Shown here in pieces: positions 1-11,823 of a stretch of DNA of 64,000 nt. Position 1 is the stretch's first letter, and every line of letters begins with the position of its first letter. The stretch is taken from the NCBI RefSeq assembly GCF_000204055.1, contig NW_006768780.1, positions 704,897 to 768,896 on the forward strand, written 5' to 3'. The translations under genes were made by a program, and so were the position numbers. This DNA comes from Melampsora larici-populina 98AG31. Taxonomy: Eukaryota; Basidiomycota; Pucciniomycetes; Pucciniales; Melampsoraceae. Below the pieces are notes generated by a model, which worked only from the letters and a program-made list of their open reading frames with translations, did not search any database and had not been told where the DNA came from.

Positions 1-3000
1 TCATTAGTCCAATATCTATATCACACATCAATAAAGTTCCACAACACAATATCAATACATATCTACCCAATATCGACCACAACTACACAATCATCTAGAG
101 AGACGTCTTCATTAAACGACTTACCCTGCAGCCAAGGTACCTCCATCCTTTCTATTTGTTTCATCGACCACAGTCCAGTCAGGTAAATTAAGTCCTGTCC
201 TAAGTGGAAATAACCTGAGGGCGGATTCGATCCCTGTACCGTCTGTTCCCGATATCACAATCGCAGTCTTCTGGTCATATGTTGCGGATGGTTGGGTAGG
301 GTTGGATACTTGAGGATGTGGGATTTGATAAAGAATACCTACAAGTTCAGGCACACATTGATCCCGAGAAAATTATTGGTAAATCAAAGCGACCCGTCTT
401 AGCATTTACTTTCTTGTAAGCATAAACACACTGACGCCAAAAAAGTATGAAAGACACCACAAACCTTGTCCAGGTTTATCAAACTCATGACCAGCCACGC
501 TGAATGAAGCTCGATTGTCAATTCCAGCCTTCCATTCGATTTCAACGCTTTGGCGGTCAACGTGCGGTGCAAAATAACAGTTATCTAGAGTATTCCCAAT
601 GATGATCAGGTTTCCATCGTCTTCACTTTGATCGAATAATGCTTCCCGATCAGATGATGTGATGGTCATCATACGGAAATAAACAAATAGCATGTGAGCC
701 AGACGTTTCGCCACTGACTGCAGATGGCAGCGCGATTCTTTATTTTGGGTCCCGTATATGATTCTCATAGGGCCAGTAGAGTTTAGTATTTGGGTAAGTG
801 GACGTAGTCGCTTTTCATGAGAGAAATTGTGCCAGGAAGACTGTTCTACTGATTTCCAGCGTTTTTCGTCAGATCTCATCATGATTAGTCGACTTGATGT
901 ATACTGGTTCAAATCTAGCTCTAGACCATCAATTGTGGCGCTCATCTGACCGTCTAACATCATCGACAAGACCTTCAAAGGTAATTGGAAAGCGCAAACG
1001 TTTGTCGTTTCAATTTTGAGGTCCCATTTGCTTTGATTCTGAACGCCTGTAACTTTGATCCTACCGAGTCTACAAGTGATGGGATCAAGCCGCACAAATC
1101 AGCAACAGTGGAAAGTATTCCTTGTGAATTTACTCTTCAGGTTAACTTACTTCCATCCTTGAAGTAACATCATGATTTTAAATCCTTGAAAACTTCCTGC
1201 CTCAATGGGGTCACTCACCGTGAGGGTGAATTCAAAAGGGCCTTTCCATCTTTCAAGCTCTTTATCACCTTTATGTATTGATGTTTGTTTGTCTAAAAAG
1301 TTCACCACACTGGGTGACTGGAACACATCCGCGAACCAATGTTTCTCATCCGGAACGCCTTCAAAGCTAAAAAAAGATTCAATGCAAATGAATGTGATAG
1401 CCATTCATTCAAAAAACTCACACTGTGAAGAATCCAGGTGATGTGCCAGACACAAAGTAATGTGGCACGAGCGATTTCAAAAATTGCTCACGTCACGTTT
1501 TTTTGGTTCGCGCCCCACGTATGCAAAAGACCATGCAGTATTTTGGAGTGATATACTGGTACATTATCATCTATCTCGCCATGCTTGATAAGCATCGGCG
1601 TATAGACCAAATTGGAAACATGCAGGTCGTTATCATAGATGGATTGGGCAAGAGACACGATGCCTCCCAAAAACGGATCTATGAGGTGTTTTGTTTGGTG
1701 TGACGTATAGGGTACGTAGTCTTGTATCTTGACACTATCAACATCGTTATAATCAGCATCTTTATATTCTTTTTGATTTCGTCGCATAGGTTGATCAAAT
1801 CACTAACTAAGCGGCCGCTGGGATCACTGCCCGAACTCGATCTGGGTAACGACTAGCGAAGTACCAAGCTCCTATCAGAGACAGTCTAGCCAATCAGCTG
1901 GAATACTCGCATGTCGAAATTACAGATATAAGAGTATGAATGCTTCCTTGAAGAATCCCTCACCTTGACCGCCATTTGAATGTCCCAAGACAATCAGATC
2001 GCTCCCATCAGGCTTAAAGGCTGGTCCATCTTCATGTATCTGAGAACGCCAGATATCCCATACTTTGTCAACAAGACTGCTGATAGCATGCTCAACATTG
2101 CAGAGGCTTGGACCATGCCAATCCCAACCCCAAGATGTTCGACCAGTGGGAAATATGACCCATTCTTGCGCACGCTGTACAATCGAAGAGATCCAAAACT
2201 CATCGCTAGCTTCAACTCCCGCGCCATGCAAGGCTACTAACAGTGGGCGTTCGAGAGGTGGATACGAGAAATCCGGACCACCGGGGTCAGAACGTTGAGA
2301 CACAAGAGTCGAAGATACAGGAGTGGATGGTGGAAGACAGATAGCATATTGAACAGATTTATCTGCGTCCAGAAATGTGAAGCGGAAAGTATCACGAGGA
2401 GATCTAGTAAGGAAGTCGAGTTCAGATCGGATTGGCGCATGATCCGATACATTGATGATAATCTCCATATTCGAAGGTGATTTGGGAGAAGTGAGGCTGT
2501 TAGGAAGTATCAGGCTTAGTGCAGAAATTTGGTTTGGTGCAAGCTTAGTTGGATTCAAAGCCAGTCCAATTGCTTCATATGAGGCATCGTCTTCTCCAGC
2601 CCATCGTCCGTACACTGAGGTGATCTTGTATGTCTCATTTGGATCCCAATTTCGGATAGTCAGACCTATTTGGCTTGAGGCCAACTTAAAAGAAGCTTGC
2701 ATGCGGTTATTGACTAGTACATCGGGAACAAGATTGGGGCTTGAGTAAACTGACAGCATGCGCTGATTCTTCGGGGCGTGCCAGGGTTTCAAGTCTAATC
2801 TGAAGCTTGTGGCGGGATCTGATCTGTTGATTGAGAGCGGGTCTCCTCTAATTCTGATATCGTAGACAGACTTTACAATAATGGTGTATTCTCCGGTTAG
2901 ACTGCGAGGCAGTGCCAATGTCTGGGTGAACGGATGAAGCTCATTGCTGTTTTTGATTATCATGAGGTCAGAGTACGAATACATATCACCTTGATACCAT

Positions 3001-3995
3001 TCCAGATCATGAGGGTCCGAGTTTGAACAGATAGTCCACTCATACCCTTCAATTAGATTTCCAGTGATGAACATTGGCTGATCATTTCTTTCAGGCTTGA
3101 TGGTCAATTTTGTTCGTAGATACGTTATATGCTGAAGACCTGCCCAACCAGAGGTGCTTCGGATATAGTCCCAACTGTTTAATGAGCAAGCATGTGTCAG
3201 GCGCACAAGTACAATAAATTAGGGCTTGAGGAAGACTATAACTGCTTCTCACCGAACATTTGGGTGATCAATGATCATTTTTTCGAAATCTGATCCTGAT
3301 TTGAAAGTTTTCCACGTGGCGTGTCCACCATCGACGAGTGCTGAGGGAACTGACGAATCATCGTTCTCGAACCGCATATTTGTGAAAGACCCTGTGTCAG
3401 AAGCGTTTATTCGTTAACTCACTGTTCTGAATCTACAATCTTATTTCCACGAATGAGTGGCTTGCCAAAGTGCCTCAACGAGAATGGTGAGGGGCATATT
3501 GGCCATTCTCTCGTTCCTCTGGTTTCAGGTAATAAATCACGCGATCGTTAAAATGGTTCGATGATTTCAATGAGTCGCCAGCTTCCTTCAAATATCATGG
3601 CGGAAACTGATTCCGAGCGCTACAAATCAACTCACATTGGAAATGGACCTAATGCCTATATGTGCACCATAATTGAGCTTAGGATGCAGGTGCGGTTTAT
3701 GAGATTTATCACCCCAAAGAGTATTACTAACTTCCCAGTTACCGTCCCATTCGATCGCCATGCCATTGGTACGCCTGTTTCATGAGAGTTTGGATAGTCT
3801 CAGTCTTTCATATTGAAGGCTCATAGAAGGTCTTCATCGACATCGTACTCACTTCAGCTGATCAATTTCAGGGATCAAAGGCCAGATCATCACGAAGACG
3901 TGGGCATGAACGGAAACCGTGGATGTTTTGGCCCAGCGTGGTCGATCTCAGACTGACACTATGAAGAACACGGACCGGATACTGACCGGATACAT
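1..3995 (-). CDS. Alpha/beta-hydrolase (prolyl-oligopeptidase-like), 3' end outside window
   Basis: Twelve exons can be joined with consistent phase: 3995-3853, 3774-3732, 3655-3636, 3518-3451, 3391-3253, 3174-1964, 1871-1808, 1734-1492, 1366-1151, 1069-465, 338-125 and 15-1 (continues off the window), about 990 residues. The N-terminal part carries the motif LGPFPIGTRE, which I recognise from large fungal alpha/beta-hydrolases of the S9-like type. A nucleophile elbow GHSNGGQG lies near 1966-1990, an acid loop HGEIDDNVP in the 1492-1734 exon and a histidine in EKHWFADVF near 1340, giving a plausible Ser-Asp-His triad. The small 20-nt exon and the weak donor at 3451 are inferred from frame and family fit. 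The first exon has an in-frame TGA at 3948-3950 just after a short hydrophobic start (MYPVSIRSVFF), so the 5' end is either mutated or differently spliced. Substrate unknown. The start region lies only 64 bp from a copia insertion. Confidence 0.8.
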
Positions 3996-4059
3996 AGCCA
4001 GAGTTGAACAGTCAGATGAGCCTAATCAGTCAACACAGCAGAATTTGAAACCATGATTC

Positions 4060-4816
4060 TTTCGTATGCTCCTAGATCTGGTAGGAGAAAAAGTGGCAAA
4101 AACCAAAAAGGTCTAAAGCGCTGGTGATAAGTATATGCTTATGTTGGATTTAAATCAACAACAAAGCTGAGGACACACCTAAAGCGCTGGTGATAAGTAT
4201 ATGCTTATGTTGGATTTAAATCAACAACAAAGCTGAGGACACACCTGGAGATGTGGAATTTGATGGAAGAATAAGAAGGTGATGGACGAATTGAGAAAAA
4301 TAGCGAAATATGAGTGAGTGATTTTCATTTATAAGAGAAATTTAATAAAAGAGAAATAAGAGAGATAACAAATATGCAGACCTAAAGCGCTGGTGATAAG
4401 TATATGCTTATGTTGGATTTAAATCAACAACAAAGCTGAGGACACACCTGGAGATGTGGAATTTGATGGAAGAATAAGAAGGTGATGGACGAATTGAGAA
4501 AAATAGCGAAATATGAGTGAGTGAAGAAAACAAATACAAGGCTACAGAAGACACTATTTATACAGCACAAAAGTCTTGCAGGGCCTACAATAGTCACACA
4601 ATCATTCACGCTACAAAAGTCCATTTGTTCCTTATTTCATTATCCATCTATACCAAGCCATCTTGTGTTCCAATACCAAGCCATCTTATCCGGTCTGTTG
4701 TTAGTTATATGGTAAGTTGGTTAGAAACGATGTTAGGGGTTTAGCGCAACGAGAAAAAGTATTAGTCTAGTCTAAAATATACAAATTTAACTAGACTAGA
4801 ATAATTAATTACGAAA
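4060..4816 (-). repeat. 3' LTR of the copia element (left copy)
   Basis: 757 bp. On the element strand it begins TTTCGTAATTAA, supplies the last codons and stop of the polyprotein, and ends ...ATACGAAA at 4060. It matches the right LTR except for 19 extra bases (around 4630-4650) and a block of about 21 nt just inside the TTTCGTAATTAA end (4784-4804). Confidence 0.85.
4113..4523 (-). repeat. Internal tandem and direct repeats in the left copia LTR
   Basis: A 66-bp unit occurs at 4113-4178 and 4179-4244 in tandem and again at 4382-4447. The 142-bp block 4179-4320 recurs at 4382-4523. Read on the element strand the 66-bp unit begins GTGTGT and ends CTTTAG. The same arrangement is present in the right LTR at 9024-9434. 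Confidence 0.9.
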
Positions 4817-7800
4817 CCCCCCCTCGTTAGCTAAACCACCTCCTTCAATTAAACCAAGATCTCGTCGAAATTGTTGTAGTTTTGATTTATCCAGAGATTT
4901 TGTAAGTATATCGGCCACCATATCATTAGTTGAACAATATTTTATGTCAATGCTTTTATCCTGAATTTTCTCTCGGATCCAATGAAATTGTATTTCGATA
5001 TGTTTGGTACGCCCGTGAAAGACTGGATTACGAGACAGAGCTATTGATCCTTGATTGTCACCAAAAAGAGTGGTTGAAACTAATTGATCATACCCAAAAT
5101 CAGCCATAAGTCTTCGAATCCACATGCCTTCTTGTCCGGCATCAAGAAAACCTTTGTATTCTGCTTCAGTTGATGAAAGAGCGACAGTCGGTTGTTTCTT
5201 GCATCGCCAGCTCACAGCGCCTCCATGAAACAGAAAAGTATAACCAGATGTGGATCGGCGAGTGATAGTACAACCAGCCCAATTAGAATCAGAAAAAGCA
5301 ATAGGAGGGCCGGTAAATTCAGGTTGAAATTTAAGTAATGTTTCATTGATAGGTTGAATTCCATACGTAAGACACAAATTAGAGGTTCCTCGTAGGTAAC
5401 GTAAAACACGTTTGAAATGACCCCAATGATCCATGGTTGGCTTTTCAAGGAATTGAGACAGTAGACTGACAGGATGAGATAAGTCCGGACGGGTGCATTG
5501 GGAAAGCCAGTTTAATGATCCAATAGCACGGCAATAGTTGAGTCCACTTGCTTTAAACTCTACCACTTCATTATCCGTACCAGGAAGAATAGGCAAGTTT
5601 GATTGAAGAGGAGTTCCGAGCGATTTGCAGTCTTCCATTCCATACACCTTAAGAAGTTCTTCAATGTATTTAGATTGACTGATAGATAAAATTCTTGCTT
5701 CTTGATTCCTCGTAATTTGCATACCTAGCATGTTTTTCACTGGTCCTAAATCTTTCAAACGATAGTCGTCTTTTAAAGCCTCAAGAACCCAACTGACACC
5801 CTTTCCAACAATCACAATATCATCTACCCACATATAAATCAAGATCCTGTCACCCTTCTTTCCAACGTAGATAAACAAACAAGCATCAGCATCACTGACC
5901 ACGAATCCATGCTTGTAATACCAAGATTTGATTGTAAGATACCAACTCCTCGATGCTTGCTTCAGGCCATATAAAGAACGAAGAAGTTTGAGCCAAACAG
6001 AGCCACATCGAGATAAGAGAGTTGGGAGCCAATCACGAAAAGGAGATAGAAGAGGTAATTGTTTGATCCAATCGATAAAGCCATCGGGTATTTGAATGTA
6101 TACGACTTCACCATCAGCCAAAGGGGAATTAAGAAAAGCTGTGACAAAATCAGCTTGTTGTATTTCGAGATCCTCGACAGCAGCGTGGCCAAAAAGGGCT
6201 CTCAGAGTTGCCAAACGTCCAGTTGGAGAAAAAGTTTCGTCAAAATCTTTTCCTTCCTCTTGAAGAAACCCACGAGCTACACATCTAGCTTTGAATTTGT
6301 TGAGAAAGCCAGAATCGTCAAACTTTCGTGTGTACACGAATCGGGTTGTAATTGGTTTATGATCGGAAGGAATACTGTCAACGATCTCAAAGACGTGATT
6401 AGCAGCAAAGGAATCAAACTCTTCAAAGGTAGCTTGTTGCCATTTGATAGAGTTGCGAGTTAGAAGAGCTTTCGAATAGGTAGGAGGATTTGGTTCAAGA
6501 TCGAGCGTAGATAAATTGGATGATTCGTCAATAGAATTGCCAATGATGGATATAAGCGCAGTTGCACTAATGTTTTCACGTTCTTGTCGAATTTCTTCGG
6601 CAATGACAGGCTGATGAAGACGAATTCAAACAGGTTCTCTTCCCAAGATTTCTTCTTCGGTGAAGGGTACAATGGAAGTAGTCGGATTCTTTGATAGTTC
6701 GACAAAAGGGAACTCAGATTCATTAAATTTGACATCATGAGTGGTATAGATTGTCCCAGTGGCGGGATCGTATAGGCGGTAATTTTTCATTCCTTCAATA
6801 AATCCAACGAGAACAAGCTTTTCAGCACGAGGACCAAACTTCCCATCTCTTCCGTGAGTAAGATGGCGAAATGCAGCACAACCAAAGATTCGAATATGGC
6901 CAACCAAAGGGATTGATCCATGCAAAGATTCAAAAGGAGTAATGCCATCACAAGATCTCGATACTGTACGATTTTCAAGATACACAGCAGTTAAAACTGC
7001 AGCACCCCACATGAAAGCAGGGATAGAAGCGCGGTGTAGCATTGTTCGAGCTTTTTCGACAGTCGTTCTGTTGCCTCGTTCGGAAAAGGGATTTTGCTGA
7101 GGAGTGTGAGACGCCGTAACATCATGAGATATACCTTCACTTTTAAGAAACTCCCTGAAATCGTTGTTCACATACTCTCCACCACCATCACTAACAAGCT
7201 TTCTTACAACACGTCCTGTCATACGTTCAGTCAAAGTCTTCCACTCTTTAAATTTATCGAGTGCTTCATTCTTGAAACGTAATAAGTATATCCATCGGTA
7301 AGAAGAGTGACCATCCGTGATATTCATAAAGTATTCATAGCCTGACGGTGTAGGAGGATTGATTCTTCCAGAGAGGTCAGAGTGAACAACATCGAGAGGT
7401 TTAGAAGGACGGGGTATTTTACCGGAAAAAGGAAGACGGGTAGATCGACTTATAGCGCACGAGTCGCAGAACTCCTTACCAGATACATTCTCAACACCCT
7501 CAGTGTGTGACGCAGTAGAAAGCAAATAATCGTGATTGATATGACCAAGCCGATCATGCCAAAGGTTAAAAGAAAAGGCATGATTTTTATTGACAGGGAG
7601 ACGAGAAATAGTAAGATTGGGAAATAAAAGTCGATCTTTAACAACACCATCGAAAACAACTCAATCATCACGAGTAACAGAAAAAGTAGAATCACCGCGG
7701 TAGAATACTTGAGATCCTTTCTGCCAAAGAAGAGACAGAGGGATAAGGTTGTATGGAAGAGCGGGAACATGAAGAGCGTTTTGAAAGATTATAACACCAC

Positions 7801-8950
7801 CAACACCAGTAACAGCAACAACTCCTTGGCCAATTGCCTGAACAGTTCTCCCCACTTCTCCAATGTTAACATTTGAGATGATTTCGGAATAACTTGAAAA
7901 TGAATCCCTACTAGTGTACATCACATCAGAACACCCTGAATCGAGAAGGGTTGAAGTTGGAGTAAGTGCGACGTTCAGAGCATTTGTTGAAGATGAAAAA
8001 GATGGAGCTAACAAGGGGTCGTCAAGGTCCATTCCAGCGTATAAGGCAGTAGGAACGGCCGCAGGAGCTGGAGTAGTGTCCGAGGCAGCGACAGACGCAT
8101 TATTCTTGCGAGCACAAGAGTAAGTAGGCTTAAGCTCAGGATGAGCAATCCAACATCTCGGTTCCAAGTGACCGGGGCGTTTGCAGTGAGTACACATGTG
8201 ACCAGGATTCTTGTTTCCGGTTGAGATCAACGCAGTTGAAGTGGAAGTGTCGTCCATAGTAGCTTGCTGATGAGCGTCTTGCTCGAGACGATTTAAGATA
8301 AAGTTGACTTCAGTCTTCGAGGTCATAGAATGGGAAACTACTCGAATAAAAGACTCCGTTGATCGGGGAAGGCGTGCAAGAATTAAGACAATAAGAACTC
8401 GTTCCGGGATGTCCAGACCAATGCGAGAAAGGGTAGCAAGTGAAGTTCGAACTTCACTGCAAAATTGGATTGATGTTTGATACTTGATATGAAGAAAAGT
8501 ATGTAAAACATGAGTTTGATGAAATACGTTATTAGGCATATATTTATCCTTGAGATGTTTCCAGAGTCCTGCGCCAGTCTTTGCAGTACCCGCCTTGCTT
8601 GAAAATTGAGTAGCCAAAGCGAGATTATTCTCATCCAAGTGTCTGACAATAAAATTATAAGCTTTGCGTTCAAGTTTTGAATATGTGACAAGTTCATCAG
8701 CTGGCGAGTTTTCACTGAGAACGTAAGAACCATCAACAACACTAAAGATGTTTAAGTTGTCCATCTCACTTTCCATCCAAGTAGTCCATATGTTGTAGTT
8801 TTTATCAGTTAACTGCATTCGAATCGCAGCAGGCGCCGCGGCTAGCGCGGTCGTCGCAGTGGTGAGAGCCGGATTCATGGCAGTGGTGGATGCGTAAGTT
8901 CGTGCGGTTTTTGGTGGTGCGTCGGTTGGTAAGGTCTCCTCAGTTGACAT
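4805..8950 (-). pseudogene. Copia Gag-Pol polyprotein, interrupted by two in-frame TGA codons
   Basis: One frame of 1382 codons runs from ATG at 8950 to the stop at 4805-4807 inside the 3' LTR, broken only by TGA at 7661-7663 and 6626-6628. Order along the protein: copia-type Gag; a CCHC knuckle (CTHCKRPGHLEPRCW, near 8150-8200); an aspartic protease site (LLDSGCSD, near 7930); a GAG-pre-integrase HHCC region beginning LWHDRLGH, just after the first TGA; an integrase core with VVHSDLSG, LVSDGGGEY and QQNPFSERGN; reverse transcriptase with the active-site MWVDDI (near 5830); and RNase H with DSNWAG, STEAEY and a final HIEIQFHWIRE. Both TGA codons sit where CGA (Arg) would keep the frame. The leader between the LTR end (8971) and the ATG is only about 20 nt. 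Confidence 0.9.
4817..4825 (-). other. Polypurine tract of the copia element
   Basis: On the element strand the sequence GA followed by seven G lies directly before the TTTCG start of the 3' LTR. This is the expected site for plus-strand priming and independently supports the unusual LTR boundary. Confidence 0.75.
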
Positions 8951-8970
8951 TGAGTAAAGTACTGATAATG

Positions 8971-9709
8971 TTTCGTATGCTCCTAGATCTGGTAGGAGAA
9001 AAAGTGGCAAAAACCAAAAAGGTCTAAAGCGCTGGTGATAAGTATATGCTTATGTTGGATTTAAATCAACAACAAAGCTGAGGACACACCTAAAGCGCTG
9101 GTGATAAGTATATGCTTATGTTGGATTTAAATCAACAACAAAGCTGAGGACACACCTGGAGATGTGGAATTTGATGGAAGAATAAGAAGGTGATGGACGA
9201 ATTGAGAAAAATAGCGAAATATGAGTGAGTGATTTTCATTTATAAGAGAAATTTAATAAAAGAGAAATAAGAGAGATAACAAATATGCAGACCTAAAGCG
9301 CTGGTGATAAGTATATGCTTATGTTGGATTTAAATCAACAACAAAGCTGAGGACACACCTGGAGATGTGGAATTTGATGGAAGAATAAGAAGGTGATGGA
9401 CGAATTGAGAAAAATAGCGAAATATGAGTGAGTGAAGAAAACAAATACAAGGCTACAGAAGACACTATTTATACAGCACAAAAGTCTTGCAGGGCCTACA
9501 ATAGTCACACAATCATTCACGCTACAAAAGTCCATTTGTCTATACCAAGCCATCTTGTGTTCCAATACCAAGCCATCTTATCCGGTCTGTTGTTAGTTAT
9601 ATGGTAAGTTGGTTAGAAACGATGTTAGGGGTTTAGCGCAACGAGAAAAAGTATTAGTCTAGTCTAAAATATACAGCTCTAAATAGTGGAATCCTAGTTA
9701 ATTACGAAA
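8971..9709 (-). repeat. 5' LTR of the copia element (right copy)
   Basis: 739 bp, followed on the right by the GATTC target duplication. It lacks 19 bases present in the left LTR and differs from it over about 21 nt at 9676-9697. No primer-binding site starting with TGG is seen next to its end; the adjacent sequence on the element strand reads CATTATCAGTAC, so priming by an internal tRNA fragment is possible but unproven. Confidence 0.85.
9024..9434 (-). repeat. Internal tandem and direct repeats in the right copia LTR
   Basis: Same arrangement as in the left LTR: 66-bp units at 9024-9089, 9090-9155 and 9293-9358, and a 142-bp block at 9090-9231 repeated at 9293-9434. Confidence 0.9.
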
Positions 9710-9781
9710 GATTCATCTCGATCAATCTCAACATCAACACGTCCTACATCCCACTTGGTCACCTCACGGATCCTATGCGAA

Positions 9782-11178
9782 ATGGCCCAACAAACTAAAC
9801 CTGAACTGCGCGCTAGTGACTCTACTTCACTACCTACAAACCTCTTCACCCGATCATCTGGTTTCCCATCACGTCGAGGTCAGAAAGACAAAACAGATCA
9901 AGCAGTTCGAGAGACCGATACCGATGCAGCACTCGCCAGACTCTCAGCTGCATCCTTAGGCTACATTGAGGAGTGAGTTCATCCATTCTTCTGTTCATCT
10001 GTTGCGTGAGAATCTGATCATGTATGCGCTTTTTCCAGCCCGTTTGTACCACTTCTTCTGCGCGACTCACCCTCTTCCGTTCGTCGACCGCCATGGGTTA
10101 ACATAGGGACTCATCATCGCACATACATTATGGACCTTCTTATTCTTCATTTTATCAATTCCCCAGCTCCCATCGATCCTCAAACCGGTCTCCCACGTCC
10201 CAAACAAGTCTTATCCCTCGGCGCGGGCTCAGACAGTCGATTCTGGCGCCTCCGCAATCGGTGGTCTGGGACATGGCCAATCAGCATGTGGGTTGAGACA
10301 GATTTTCTAGAGAGCACATCGATCAAGGCGAAGCGGATTGCAAGTAATGAGCGACTCTCGACGCTCTGCGGCGGGAACGTTTCTCCTAGCAATCACACCT
10401 CACACGAGACCTCGCCTCACACAGGTAAAGAGTTCTCGCCCTACTTGCTTTGCTCGCGGAGCTTGTGTTCATACTTTCTCTCTCGTAGCACATAGTCAAG
10501 ACCCCACTGAGCTATACTCAAAGCATTACACACTCCTTTCCAGTGATCTCCGTTCGACCCAAGAACTCGTTCCAAAATTGAAATCCGTCCTCAATCCTGA
10601 TGGCTTCACTCTCATCCTCGCCGAGCTTGTACTCGTCTACCTCTCACCTTCAGACTCCTCGGCGTGTCTCCGCCACATCATTGATGCCCTTGCTCCTGGA
10701 CCAATGATGCTTGTGAGCTATGAGGCTTTAGATCTTGGTGATAACTTCAGCCGGGTCATGGTCCAAAACCTTAAGGTAAGTCCTCTTCTTTTCTCCTTTT
10801 CTTCTCACATACTGCCTCGCACTTATATCTCGTTTCCAGGCGCGTGGTCTCGAATTACTTGGACTGGCGGGAAATCAATCGGCGAAAAGCCTTGCTGATC
10901 GGTTTGAGCAACTCGGATTTCAGTCTTCTGCATCCATTGACATCACTAGCCTACGCTCAACAGATCTATCGGCACCTCAAGCGTTCATTGAAACATGGCA
11001 GGAAGAATTGAATCGAATCAGACGGTTGGAGTCAATAGACGAACTCGAAGAACTTCACCTTGTCCTTGCGCATTACGCTGTCTCTTGGGCTATCATTCGT
11101 CATAAAGGTGCACAGATTGGCAAAAACCATTTGTCAGGCGCTTTTTGTCTCCCGGAGTTGGGAGAACAATCTGGTTAG
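9782..11178 (+). CDS. PPM1: Leucine carboxyl methyltransferase 1 (PP2A methyltransferase)
   Basis: Four exons join in phase: 9782-9972, 10039-10424, 10489-10775 and 10840-11178, giving 400 residues. The introns are 64-66 nt with GT-AG borders. The protein matches the LCMT1/PPM1 family, which uses S-adenosylmethionine to methylate the C-terminal leucine of the protein phosphatase 2A catalytic subunit in the cytosol. Visible signatures are the entry segment GYIEDPFVP (spanning intron 1), the SAM-binding LGAGSDSRFWRL, VETDF after it, LAELVLVYLSP (near 10620-10650), and the C-terminal region ending with LHLVLAHYAVSWA. The ATG at 9782 is chosen because the in-frame sequence upstream has only a TTG. 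The copia LTR ends 72 bp upstream of the ATG, so the native promoter has been displaced or replaced. Confidence 0.92.
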
Positions 11179-11395
11179 AAAATCTGCTGACTGTGGAACT
11201 CTTGGGGTTTCAGGTAAGATCACAAGAATGAAGTGTGCAACCAAGTACAAAAATGTGTAAAATAATAGGACACACTTGCTCATGCTATCAGAAGTGGTTC
11301 AAGGCAATTTTTGTCTAGCTTACTCTCAGCCCTGAGTACATATCATAATAAAAACATCAAAAATAGCAATTAAACTCGAGGCAAAGATTCAAGTA

Positions 11396-11823
11396 GGGCT
11401 GTGACCTGGACCTGGCCCTGGCCTGCCAACTCTGCCTGATGCTATCAGAGATGCTGAGGGTCTGCACAGCATGTGAATCTCAGTTGATCAGACTCACAAG
11501 AGCACTGCGGTGCGCCGCGCAGCTGGTCTGGCTGGGGTGCCAATCCTTTTTCCGCCAAAAAAATGCCTTCATGCTAGTCTCCTGAGCTAATCACAGTTAG
11601 TAGATCTTCAGCTGACAATCATCACCCTTGTGCACCCCTCCAAACTGGATAGTGAATCCAATAATTATCCACTTTCCAAGTGATTTTTGTGCCTAAAAAT
11701 GAGCCTGGCCTTGCCTGGCCTGCCCTGTTTGGCCCTGAGCAATCTTCAGAGGTCATGGGGTTTACTCAAGACAAAATTTGGCCCTGGGGCCAGCCCTGAA
11801 CTCACATAGTCAGGTTACAGCCC
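11396..11823. mobile_element. Small TA-flanked inverted-repeat element (MITE)
   Basis: The ends GGGCTGTGACCTG and CAGGTTACAGCCC are inverted copies with one mismatch and are flanked by TA on both sides, as for Tc1/mariner-type non-autonomous elements. 428 bp, no coding sequence seen. It lies in the 3' flank of the methyltransferase gene. Confidence 0.6.

Larger units (their letters stand above)
4060..9709 (-). mobile_element. Ty1/copia LTR retrotransposon, near-complete, TTTCG...CGAAA termini
   Basis: The element is bounded by direct repeats GATTC at 4055-4059 and 9710-9714 (5-bp target duplication). Two long terminal repeats (4060-4816 and 8971-9709) flank one internal frame with gag, protease, integrase, reverse transcriptase and RNase H in Ty1/copia order. 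A purine tract (seven G after GA, element strand) directly abuts the 3' LTR. The ends read TTTCG...CGAAA rather than TG...CA. The LTRs look identical over more than 700 nt apart from a 19-bp deletion in the right one and a short non-matching block near one end, so insertion is recent. Two in-frame TGA codons make this copy unable to make the full polyprotein by normal decoding. It sits between two divergently transcribed genes. Confidence 0.9.

Noticed and set aside
4060..9675. Canonical TG...CA borders for the first copia element (TGTATATTTTAG start)
   Set aside because: With that border the flanks do not form a target duplicate and the purine tract would lie 33 nt away; the TTTCG border satisfies both.
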